Of a stretch of 64,000 bases of DNA, positions 1 to 12,000 are shown piece after piece. The notes beneath the pieces are model-generated. The model was not told the DNA's origin. It worked only from the letters and a program-made list of their open reading frames with translations, and searched no databases. The translations under genes and the position numbers were made by a program. Source of the DNA: Cinclus cinclus (taxonomy: Eukaryota; Chordata; Aves; Passeriformes; Cinclidae); NCBI RefSeq assembly GCF_963662255.1, contig NC_085073.1:3038001-3102000 (forward strand), in the 5' to 3' direction. How positions within the stretch are numbered: position 1 is the first letter of the stretch; the number at the start of each line of letters is the position of its first letter.

Positions 1-47
1 ACAACCCCACCAAGGAATTCAGGCGCAAACTCATCAGAGCTGGAGGG
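1..47 (+). CDS. MLLT1: MLLT1 exon, end of YEATS domain (partial at window edge)
   Basis: It reads [15 protein letters not shown] from base 3 and ends at donor GGG|GTAAGT. This is the last strand and helix edge of the YEATS domain. The exon begins before the window. Confidence 0.93.
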
Positions 48-3000
48 GTAAGTGCCCGATTTGGGATCCTAAAAGGAGTGGGCTTGTTTTGCTCTGAGGT
101 TTCTTTAAACACAGCAGGCTTCAATCAGTTTTCTACATTCATTTAAAAGATGACCCAGCCAGTTTTGACTTGTGGTTACGGAGCTGCAGCACTTGCAGCA
201 GAACAAATCCGTTGTTGGTGTGTAATTGGTGATGCTTTATTTGCCAATTTATATGTGAGCGTTAATATCAAAGCAGAAAACCTGTCTGGAAAGTGAGATC
301 TGCTGTGTTGCAGGCTGTCAGGCAGCTGCAGTTACCTGTGACCTTCCTGCTGCCAGGAGCTGGGTCAGTACAGAAGAGCTCAAGGAAAGAGAGAACCTTT
401 CAAACCATTCCTTATTAATTCTTTTTTTTTTAGCTTAATAGTTAGTGCTTCCTGGTCAGTAAATGACCTCTACACCTGACATCAGCTACTTGTGGCTTAG
501 ATAATAAAAAAGTTAATGAAAAATTGGACAATATAGAGTGAAAAGAGTTGTGGGGGAAAACAGATATTTTCTAGAAGGCCTAGTGAAATATAGGTTGCTA
601 CAGTAGCTGAACCCTTTCATCTGGAAAGGTAATGAGTAGTGGTAGACTAAAGGATGATTCTCAAATAGCTGCAGGATCTGGGCAAATCAGTCCAAGCCAC
701 AAAGTGCAAGAAGTTTTTAAGGAGCTAGAGGATGCCAAGGCCATGTTGGACAGGGCTTGGCACAACCTGGGGTAGTGGGAGGAGTCCCTGCCCATGGCAG
801 GGTGTGGAATCAGGTGAGCTTTAAGGCCCCTTCCAATCCAAATCACTCCATGATTCCTGTTCCTCGCTGTGCCAGTGCTTTCCTGTATTGGGCAGAGAGA
901 GGAGGGTGCTCATTTCAGCCCTAGGATGGCTGCAACATCATCTGCTCTCTAGGATTTTCACAGTATGGTTTTTTAGTCCCTGTGTACTGAGGTGTTTCAG
1001 CTGTTAATCACTTTTGATGCCCTTTCTCTGGTGGCAGTTTTCCACAGAATTATCCTGACAATGTAGGGAAGGTAAGAAGGGAATTGTTCCACAGAGCTAA
1101 GTGCTTGGTGTTAAGATTTTGTGAAAGAGGAGACCTAAGTAGTGCTTTTTTTCTTTTTCCCCTGAAAGAAAAATTGAATGAATTAATTCAGCTTCTAAAC
1201 CAAGGAAGTCTTGCTCATTCCTTCCAGATTTATCTCCCTAGCCTTTTTCAGGGGAAGAGCATTTGCAGCAGAACACACAGTTCTTGTCCAGAGCTTTATT
1301 GCCTGCCTGTGCTCGGAATATTGGCATTCCCTTTGGGAAAGATACTCGATATTGCATTGCTGCCTTTCAGTTTTTGTGGGTTTAATATTCTGTATTTGAG
1401 GAGTTGCCTTGAAACTGAGCATTCCATAGACAATATCTTTTTATGGCCAGGAAGCAGGCGAGGAAAAAAAATTGAAAATATGAATAATAGTGTGTTAATT
1501 GAGCAAGCGGCTTAACATAATCATGTGTTAATAGTTAATAGTCCGTGAGACTTTGCACAGACATAATTTCCCTCCTCTTTATTCCCAGGTAATGGTGATG
1601 CCAGAAGGAGCAGAGACTGTTTCAAGGCCAAGTCCTGATTATCCAATGCTGCCCACGATACCTCTCTCTGCCTTCTCTGATCCCAAGAAGACCAAACCCT
1701 CCCATGGGTCAAAGGTCAGTGCAGCACACTTTTGGGTCAGGCTGAGGTGAGGGAGTCTTTCAGGCCAGGCTGCTGAGAGCTTGTTCAGCAGCTGTTCTGG
1801 CTGCTGCTAATTCTAAACCTCCTTGTACTTTGCAGTTCAGTAGTTAATGGTCTGGAACTTCCCAGCCTTTAGGAGGCTTTTTTTTTTATGATCTGATAGA
1901 CTTCTCTCCAGGGAAGTTTTGAAAAGAAAATTAAATGTGCAAGACTGGGAATTTTTGGTGAATTGTATCTTCCTTAAAGGCGGATGAAATCCTCTCAGAT
2001 TGTTCTGGTTGTGTCCTCGATGCTGAGGATGGATTCTGTGGCTCTGTCACTCTCTGCTGTGCCTACCACTCTGAATCCCTGCACCTCTTGGCAGGAAGGC
2101 TGAGTGGAAAGTCAGCCCCTCCTCTGTCCTCGGGGCAGTGCTGGAGAGAACATCAAATATGCTTCACTTGATCCAGTGGGTGCTTTCCAGACTGGATGCT
2201 TGCATCCAGCAGTAGCCAGGTCCTGAGACATCTAAAGAACCTCAAGTTTTCTCTTTTCTTCCCTTATGTACTGAAGCTATTTTTGTATAATCCTACATGG
2301 GAGAAACAGTCCCCAAGCAATGTGTTTTGGAGCAGATTACATGCACTTTATCAGCCTGAGCAGTCACAGGTATTAACAACAATTCATTTTCCAGTGTAAT
2401 TCAATTCTGATAGCCATGTTCTTCAGGGCTCTGAACACTCTGGCACTTCAGTTATGCCTTCTGATGTTATGAAACAGAGTGAAGATGACTTACCTGTTAG
2501 TGGCTGATTTAATTTTGGACAGGAATTAAGCACTGGAAGACACAACAGAGAAATAGAAGGCTCTGAGATGAGCTCTGGTGAAAATTGCCAGTTGCTAAAG
2601 AAACCACATTCTCCTGCTTCCCTTTCTCCAGGGTACCCTGAGAGGTGCATCTGTGTTTGCATTCAGGTTAAACCTGAATTAAACATCTGTAGGTGTTTCT
2701 AGACTTTTGACAGACCCTGGAAAGGAGCAGAACATGTTTCCTGAATGTTGAAGTGCACACTGCCAGTTTGTGTGCAGCAGCTTGAGGGAAGTTGGATGTT
2801 TACCTGGGCATGTGGGGGTGGATTTCTGCATGGAACAAGCACTGCCATGTGATTTATGAGGATGTGTTTTATCATTCTGTGCAGAGCTGCAGTTTCATAC
2901 CCAGCTTGCATGTTTCTGTTGCTGAATTTTAGGATGCAAACAAGGAAAGTAGCAAAGCATCCAAGCCACATAAAGTAACCAAGGAACACAGGGAGAGGCC

Positions 3001-6000
3001 CAGGAAAGATTCTGAGAGCAAAAACTCCTCCAAAGACCTTGAGAGAGAACAGAACAAGCCTTTGAAGGACTCCTCCAGAAAACCAACTGAGAACAAACTG
3101 CCTAAGGAGGAGAAGGCACCTCCAAAAGCTGCTTTCAAGGAACCAAAACTGGCCGTGAAGGAGACCAAACTGGAGAACACCTCTCCAAAGGGGGGGCCAC
3201 AGCCGGAGTTAAAGTCTTCCAGCAAGAGGCCCTCCAACGTGGAGTCACCAAAGCCTAGTGCCAAAAAACAAAAAAAGAGTAGCTCCAAAGGGGTAAAGAA
3301 TATCCTGGGGACATCTCCCAGAACCTCGTCTTCCTCATATCCAGAGAAGAAACAAACCAAGGAGAAGATGAATGCCAAAGTGGAAAAGGTAAAATCTGAG
3401 AGCGAGGCCAAGGAGATCAAAAAGCCCGTGGAAATGGAGGAGTCAAACTCAGAGGATGAAACTTCTTTCAAGTCAGAGGTGAGTAGGGATTTATTCTTTA
3501 CCAGAGTTTGGAAGGATGAAGTTAAATCCCTGCCTGAAAAATATGTTAAAAATAATCTCTCAGAGAAGACAGAGGAGCAGATTGGTAAATGCTTAGGTTG
3601 GGCTGCATCTCAAATAAAATTCTTCTTTGAAACTCCAGTCAATATTAAGTGTTTCTTCTGTGTGATTTAGCTGCTGTTTCAGATACAAACTTTTATTGAG
3701 ATATATCTGCAGGCAGTTACCTAAAAGTCAGAGTTTAAGGTTATGGTCCCTTATTCATCCCTTGCAGTGACATCTACAGAGCTACAAGAGATACAGAGAC
3801 ACTTTCTGCCTGCTCACAATAGCAATGTTTTAGTGATCTTATTTCAGAAAAGAGGGAAATCATCTCAGTTTTGGTAACAAAAAAACCCCAGTATTAAAAT
3901 GTAAATAAAACGCGTCTTCCTGCCGTGGCCTGTAAGAAATGTGCCATTGGCTGAAGATCAAAATACAACCACATGCCACTAAATCTAAATAAGTTGCGTT
4001 GTGAAACATAAAACAAATTATGTTCTTGTACTACTATTTTTAAAAGCTGTCTAAATATTTTTTTCCTTTTTACCACTGAGAGCATTCTTCATTCTCTGTT
4101 TTCTAAAAAGCGTTTTCCAAAAGAAGGCAAAAAAAATGCAAGAAGGGACAGACAAATCCGAACTCTTGCTACTTTTCACTTGTATATTTGTTATAAAGAA
4201 GCCATATATCTTGTAATAGGGTTCACAGGATAATGTCGTGGGAATTCTGGAACTGGTTCCTCCTGACCACTTCAAGGAAGGTTTATTTTATTAAATTGAA
4301 TTTTCTAGGGGCAGTTTGTATTATGATTTAATCAGCACTGTGATACAACAAATATTGATGTGCTTGTCAGGAAGGGTTTTCTTCTGCAGGATTCTCAGTA
4401 GAAGAGTTTCTGGGCAAGTGTTAATTCCATTCTGAAGAGAAGTCACATCCCTGGAAGTGTCCAAGGCCAGGCTAGATGGGGTTCGGAGCAGCCTGGGATA
4501 GTGAAGGTGTCCCTGCCCATGGCAGGGAGTGACACAAGATGGGCTTTTAGGTCCCTTCCCACCCAAACCATTCTGGGATTTTATGACTTGACTTCCCAGA
4601 TGGATTCGATGTGCACATTGGACATTAAGAAGAGGCAGTTCCTCTTCCCTTTTACTTTGACCCAAAGTGCAGCACTGCTCAGCAAGCCCCACATTTCAGT
4701 GCACGGCCCTCCCTGCAAACCTGTTACTGTGCTGATCCCAGAGTGTCCTCCCTTGTCCCCGAGGTGTCCCCATCCCCTCTCGGTGCCAGCAGTGTGAGCT
4801 GGTGGTTCTGCCAGGCTCTCCTGGAACCACAGCCTGTGGCAGTGGGCTCAGCATCTGCTGCAGCCTGTCCTGCCCAGTGTCCTCCCCAGCTCCTGCTGGG
4901 TGCTGGACAGCGAGGTCTGGGGACAGCCGTGTGACAGTCACAGATGGGGAGTGGTGGCAGCTGCCCCGAGGTCCCTGTGGAACCTGAGCCCCAGGGCACA
5001 GCTCGGGGCCCTGCAGTCCTTGTGCACCCGGGGGCATCTCCCTGCTCCCAGCGCTGCCAGTTGCTGCTCCAGGCTTTCTCCTGGCACAGCTGAGTGTGGA
5101 GCCGCGTGGGAGCCACATCACTAAAGTGAGGGAGCAGCTGGAGGTGGACCTGGGCCCGGAAACTCTTAAATCAGCTCTGCTGCTGCAGCCAGGGATTGTG
5201 CAACAGCTCCGGGGCTGCAGCTCCACGGTGGCTCCCAGCTGACATCTTTGCAGGCTGCTGTGGAGAGGAGCAGCCCTGCTCCCATTTGTGCTCCTGGCCT
5301 GGGGGCTCAGAGGGGGACTCTGCACACGGATGAAGGAGTTTCTCCTGCTATTTCAGCTCCTGTTGGAAATTACTTTGCCCTTATTTATCTTTTTTTTTTT
5401 AACCTTTTCTTTTCCTTCCCCCATCAAGCCCAGTTCCCTGAACTGGCCTCATGCTTGGTTGCCCCAGTGCTGACAAAAGGCAGAGGCAGGAATGGGAGCA
5501 GTGTTGCTTTTTGCCATTGTCGGTGTTGCTTTGGTCACATCCCAGTGACAGTCCCTGAGCACACGGAGCGTGTCCATCTGCATCCTCCTCTGCTCAAAGA
5601 GCTGATGGTGTTAATGGCAAAAGGAGAGATGGATTATCTCCAACAACTTCTGCTTAGCTCCTGTTAAGTCATTTTAAGGGAAGACCTGCAGATTACCAGC
5701 AATGAGGGATGTATGATTGGAGCTGTGGGTCAGATGCAAGAGCTGTGCTCTGTTAGCTTGAAAATACTCATAAAATCCCAGAAGGGTTGAGTTGGAAGTT
5801 CTACCCCCTGCCCCTGAAGGCAGGGACACCTTCACTGTCCCAGGCTGCTCCAAGCCCCATCCAGCCTGGCTTTGGACACTGCCAGGGATCCAGGGGCAGC
5901 CACAGCTCCTCCAGACAACTCTGCTCTCTATTTCCATGTTGCAATTTCCCTAAACACCTAGGGCTGCTGCAATGTGCCAATAAACCTGATACTGGAATTG

Positions 6001-9000
6001 TTAAATTACTCTCCTTTGCTCCTGAACCCTTCTCAAGGATTGTAATGCCATTTTTTATGCTTTTCCCCCCTTCTTAAAATGAAATAATGAAATTCTTGCC
6101 AATCCTTGGGTGATGGTGTGGCCAGCAGGACCAGGGCAAGGATTGTGCTGTGTCCAGTTCTGGACCCCTCAGGACAAGAAGGATATTGAGGGGGTGGAGC
6201 ATGTCCAGGGAAGGGAGCAAAGCTGGGGAAGGGGCTCAGCCTGGAGAAGAGGAGGCTCAGGGGGGCCCTTGTGGCTCTGCACAACTCCCTGACAGGAGGG
6301 GACAGCCGGGGGGGGGGATTTGGGATCTGCTCCAGGGAACAGGGACAGGAGGAGAGGGAACAGCCTCGGGCTGGGCCAGGGGAGAGCCAGGTTGGACACC
6401 AGGAAGAACTTCTCCATGGGAAGGGTGATCAGGAACCAAAAGGAGCTGCCCAGGGAGGTTTGGAGTCCCCATCCCTGGAGGTGTCCAAGGAAGGTCTGGA
6501 TGTGGCACTCGGTGCTCTGAGCTGGGGACAAGGTGGGCAATGGGCACAGACAGAAGGGGTTGTGTGAGCAATTATAAAGGGTGATATTGGAGGAAAAAAT
6601 TCTGCTGCCACGTTCACTTCTCAATTGCCAAAGCTGCCAGCGTGCCTCTTTGTGCCTGTCTCAAGGTTTTTATAGTATTAACCCTTCCTGAGTCAAATTA
6701 TTTATCAGTGGGTTTGTGTGATTTTTCCAGCATCCGATTCGGCAGCAGTAGTAGTAAGTGGATTCCTAAGAACGAAACAGTGAAACTGAAATGCTGGTTT
6801 CCAGGGAATTGCTTCTAAAAAGGCAAAGTATTACAGTACTCTGAGCATCTTTAAGCTAGAACCCACCGGAGTACCCAAAAACCCCGTTTTCAGGGGATTT
6901 TAGGAGCAGTTTGGGGGCAGAGGCAGTTGCTGTGATCTATTCTGCCCTCTGGCGGTTCCGAAGGCTACTGCAGGGGATTGCTGCTCAGTATCACATTTAC
7001 GATTAAAATTTCCCAATCTCATCCAAATTTGCTTCCTGGATGCTTCTATTACTAGTAGTTCATTTACTCTTCACTCACTCTTACTGTACGGGATACTCCT
7101 GCTCTTTCTGCCAAGTGCTGACACAGGAGTTGGGGTCACAAGGGCTGAGGTGGTGTCTTATGTTTTCACAGTTAAGTGGAGCCAGTACAGTGGGTCACTC
7201 AAACTGGTGTAGAAACAACTGAGTTTAGGATATAATAATATTAATTTAGGATTAATTTTGGAGTAATGTAAGCTAGTTGGAATAGACCTCTCCATGTCTA
7301 TGAGGAAAGGGGTAGAGAACTGGGATTGTTCATTGGAGAAGTGTTGAAGTGACCTCATTGTGGCATTCCAGTGGCCTGAAGGAGCCTGCTGGAAAGAAAA
7401 ATTGTTTATAAGGGATGGAGGGCTAGGACACAGGGAATGGTTTCCCACTGCCAGAGGGCAGGGCTGGATGGGATATTGGGAAGGAATTGCTCCCTGGGAG
7501 GGTGGGCAGGCCCTGGCACAGGGTGCCCAGAGCAGCTGTGGCTGTCCCTGGATCCCTGGCAGTGTCCAAGGCCAGGTTGGATGCTGGGGCTTGAAGCAGC
7601 CTGGGACAGTGGTTTGGGTTAAATCATCTTTAAGGTCCTTTCCAACCCAAACCACTCCATGCCTGTGATTCCATGGTCAGTGATAAGTCTGAGGTTCAAG
7701 GGAACCTCGATGGCTACAATAAATACACTTTTTAAGAAGGTTTAGGTAGCTGTGGTTCTGTGCTGGTCATCTGACACACTTCAAAGTAAGGGTTTTCATT
7801 GAAATGTTTTTCTGATGCTCCATATCATCATCTGTGGAGTTTGAACCTCATGGTGTGAAGGGATTTGATGGGAGCCCTTGATGTTGCTCCCAGGAGTGCA
7901 GACTTCCATAAATGTTGGTTTTATGCACCTTGCATTTTGTTTTTCTGTTACCCCAAGAACTGTATTTGGTTATGGGTGATGCTGTAGAGTGCTGACATGC
8001 TCCTGCCTCATAGTGCTTTGTGCTATGGTTTTTCTGGATTAGAAAGATTAAGATTCTCTTTCTTTTGTTTCCCTTTTATGGGGGGTTAAGTCTGTCCAGT
8101 CCAGCCCTTCCAACTCCAGCTCCAGCTCCGACTCCAGCTCTGACTCTGATTTCGAACCATCTCAGAACCACAGTCAAGGTGTGTTGCAAGAAATAGTTTG
8201 TTAAAACCTTCCTTGTGTAACCTTAAAAAGCTCAAGAGAATTAAGTTTGCTTTTCCAGCACTATAATAATATAGTTTCTTGCATGCAGCCATGTGTTGGA
8301 GCTGTGATGCTTCAGCAAGAAAAGGCAATAATGTTATAACATCGTGAACAAGAATTTTTCTTCTCTTGGCAGCTAATTTATGAGCAAGGAATCCCTCTGG
8401 ATTTGGTTCTTTCCCTTTTGGCTTTGGTTTCTGCCTCAGTTTATAAATGTGTTGCTGCTTCCTGATCTGTAGAATCACCAGAACAGTTCTCCTCCAATCT
8501 CATCTATGTTTTATTAAAAATTATAAATGTGCCATTCATCACTTTGCCAGTGTGTAACAGCTCCTTTCTCACATCCCTCCACTGATAACCCAGAGAGGGA
8601 AACTGGCAACAGTAAATGTTCCAAGTGCAGCAAATGCTGTGCTGCTCCTGTCTCCAGTGACATTTAAATCAGCCTCACACACATGAAAAATGTGTCCTTT
8701 TGTTCTCATTTGGGAAGGGAGGGGGAGGATTTGGGAGGGCAGGGAGTTATAAAGTTTGTCAGCTCTGCTTTAGCCCTGAGCCTGGGACAGGGTGTCCTTT
8801 CCCAGTCACATCTCACCGCGAGTCAGGGTGTGTCTCAGTTTGGATGCTGGGGTTGGGTGGAGCTGTGTCCTGGTGCTGAATTCCCTTCTGCCATGTGCCC
8901 CAGGCCCCCTGCGCTCCATGGTGGAGGATCTGCAGTCGGAGGAGTCGGATGATGACGACAGCTCCTCGGGAGAGGAGGCAGCAGTCAAAGCCAACCCCGT

Positions 9001-12000
9001 CAGCCGGGATTCCAGGTGGTAACAAATCCGGAACACGCGTGTTGGGTGGCTCTCTGCCCTCTGCTTTTGGGATTTTGGGGCCCTCTCCATTGGGAGGGAG
9101 GAATCAAAAGCAAGGGCTCTGTGTGGGGTCACTTAGCACAGGCTGGGGACCCAGAGCTGCTGCTGGCAGGGTTGGCTGAGGAGCACAAAGAGGGGAAGGC
9201 ACTGGGAGGTGCTGAGCTGAGCTGGCAGGTGTCAGTGACTGAGCCCCCTCAGTCACCTAATTGTGACCCTCAGATCTCTGTAGAGCTGCTGGAGTGTGAC
9301 ACCTTTGATCTGCAGAAGTGAGGGATGTGTGCGGGACAGGCAGAGTGGGCTGCTCTGGCTGCCTGGGACTGACAGTGCTCAGGAGTCACACTCTACCCAC
9401 CCTGTGTTGGCTGCTCCACTCCTCTGGACTCAGTGACAGCTGTTTCCTGCTCCAGGCCCTGGAAAGGGTTGAAATTCATCCTTCTTCCCTCAGGAAATAT
9501 TGTTACAGCCCAAACCTGGAGTCTCAGTGAATGCTTGGACCAGGGAGCAGCTGCCCATTGGAAATGCTGCTGGTGGTTACCAAAACAAACAAACAAACAA
9601 ATAAATGTCCATTATTGCATTTGTCATCATCAACCAAACAAGAATGAAGAGACTTTGAAGGGTATTTTTGTAGACCTTTAGGGGATAACCAGTTTAGTTC
9701 ACCACAGGTAGGATACCTGCCGTATCTGTAGGGCCAAAGGAGAATGAGAGTAAACAGGAAATCTTGGAGGTTACACCAGCAGCAACACTAAATGCATTTT
9801 TTGCCTGTGAAGGTGTCAGTGAGCCTCTCGTGCAGGTACTTTGTGACATTGGGAGGAATTCCTGAACAGATGCTGTTTGTGAAATGAAATGGTGCTCAGT
9901 TGTTCTAGGGGACTTGTGTTTACCAGAGTTGAACTGCTATCTGTGATGTGTCACTAAAGGTGCAAGGTGACATCAGCTGGGAAAAAAGGGATTCCTGGAA
10001 CCTCCAGTCACTCATTCCCCCAGCTAATGCAGTAGTCAGTGATAAAGAAGAGAATTTCACTGAGCTCTGTGTGGCTCAGCTGGCAGCTGATGAGTTTGCT
10101 GCTGCTGGTGATGCTCATTCTCTGCTGGTGGTTTTCCAGACTGAGCCTCAGTGACAGTGACAGTGACAACAGCGCCGACTCGTGCCCGCCCAGCCGGGAG
10201 CCACCTCCTGGGCAGAAGCTGCCCCCGGCAAACAACAAGGTATGAAATCCCATCTTCCCACAGCTCTGCTACCCACCTCCCCTGCTCCCTGCCTTGGAAA
10301 TTCTCACTTGCACCTACTTCTGAACTCGGCAGACAGGTGACACCCTCGTGTTTCCTGAGCTAATTTTGCTTGTGTTGGTTTATTTTCCCTCAGGCATCTG
10401 GAAGGAAAAGCCCAGAGTCTTGTAACAAGCCAGAGAAGATCCTGAAGAAGGGAACATATGACAAGGTGTGTCCTGTGGAGAGGAATCTTTCATGAGGGCC
10501 TGGAGTGCCAGGACACAGGGAATGGTTTCCCACTGCCAGAGGGCAGGACTGGATGGGATATTGGGAAGGAATTGTTCCCTGGGAGGGTGGGCAGGCCCTG
10601 GCACAGGGTGCCCAGAGCAGCTGTGGCTGCCCCTGGATCCCTGGCAGTGCCCAAGGCCAGGTTGGACACTGGGGCTTGGAGCAGCCTGGGACAGTGGGAG
10701 GTGTCCCTGCCATGGCAGGGGTGGCACTGGATGGGCTTTGAGGTCCTTCCCACCCAAACCATTCCAGGATTCTGTGATTGAGGAGAACAGCTGGGCCTTA
10801 CTGTGCACACAACCACCTGAATAAGCCCAGCCTGTTCATTGTTCTGTCTCAGCAGGGTAAGAGCTTGAATCTAACAAAAGCCAGATGTTAAAAAGACAGA
10901 CTTTGGAGAGTGACACTGCAGAAATTGTGTACATTAAATAGCTGGAGCCCCAGGTGGTGTTCATAGGAAAAATGCTGAAATTGTTGTATTTGTTTGCCCT
11001 TTGTCTGAACCAATGGCCTGGTCACTGCTGCAGTGCTGGGGCACTTCATTTAAAGGCAGTTTCATCTGGCTTTGATTTTAGAAATTAAAGATTACTTGAT
11101 GCTCTGCTTTGCAGGTTTAGTTAGAATCTTTGTTTGTTCAATGAAATTCCCTCATTCCTTGCCTCCAAGGAGGGCAGAGAAGTGTCCATTCTGTGATTCA
11201 CTGGTTCTGTGAATCAGATTTGCTGATACAGACCTGTTGTTGGTGCCTAAAAAAAACTAAAATTAAGAAAAAAACAAATTGCTCTTTCCTAAGAACAATG
11301 AATATATTGATCCTGTGAACAATCCTTCATTTCCTGTTGTGGTTTAGGTAAAACTACCTGGGAATACAGTGCACTCCAGGAATTTTTCCTTACCTAAATG
11401 CACATCATTGCTCAGCAGATTGCTGGGGTTTTGGTCACTGATGCACATGATGCTTTCAGGTAATTTGGAGTTAATTAGGAGAACCCACTGATGAGGAGCT
11501 CACACTGAGGGATACCAAGATACACTTCACCTCACTAAGTTCGTTGAAGGTTCTGCCCAGTTCTTGGAGCTGGTTACAGGTGTGAGTGTTACTAAATTTA
11601 AAAAAAAAAATTGCCTTCAGAGCACTTGTATTTAAGGGAAGTCTTTGGTCCCCCAGTACTTGAGAAGGAGGAAGAGGCGGTAAAAAAGTAGGGAAAAATT
11701 TGGAATGTCTGAAAGGGCCTCAAGTTCTTCTGCTCCTCACTGTGGAAGTCCTCTGGTAGCCTTCAGACCCTGCATGTGTCCCTGTTTGTGTTCCAGGCCT
11801 ACACGGATGAGCTGGTGGAGCTCCACAGGCGGCTCATGGCACTACGGGAGCGCAACGTGCTCCAGCAGGTACAGACCCTGTCCCTGCTGTCCCCGGGGAT
11901 CTCTGTGTCCAGGGGCTCAGCCAGGCCCTGCAACAGAGCTTCTGCTTTGTGGGCAAAAACACAGAGAAAAAACAAAATCAGCTGTGCATGCGATGCTTTT

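Larger units (their letters stand above)
3479..8090 (+). other. MLLT1: MLLT1 large intron with four CR1 fragments
   Basis: CR1 remnants lie at about 4435-4590 (+), 5765-5925 (-), 6120-6570 (+) and 7290-7675 (+). The block at 4700-5350 is GC-rich unique DNA whose open frames have no family resemblance. An AATAAA at 3,903 lies 233 bases after the readthrough stop codon. Confidence 0.8.

Noticed and set aside
1084..1515. 143-residue frame in an MLLT1 intron
   Set aside because: No ATG at its beginning, no domain and no splice evidence; chance AT-rich frame.
2929..3471. 180-residue minus-strand frame rich in Phe/Ser/Leu
   Set aside because: An antisense shadow of the Lys/Ser-rich MLLT1 linker exon.
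4696..5325. 209-residue minus frame in GC-rich intronic DNA
   Set aside because: Low-complexity composition, many overlapping frames in both directions and no family resemblance.
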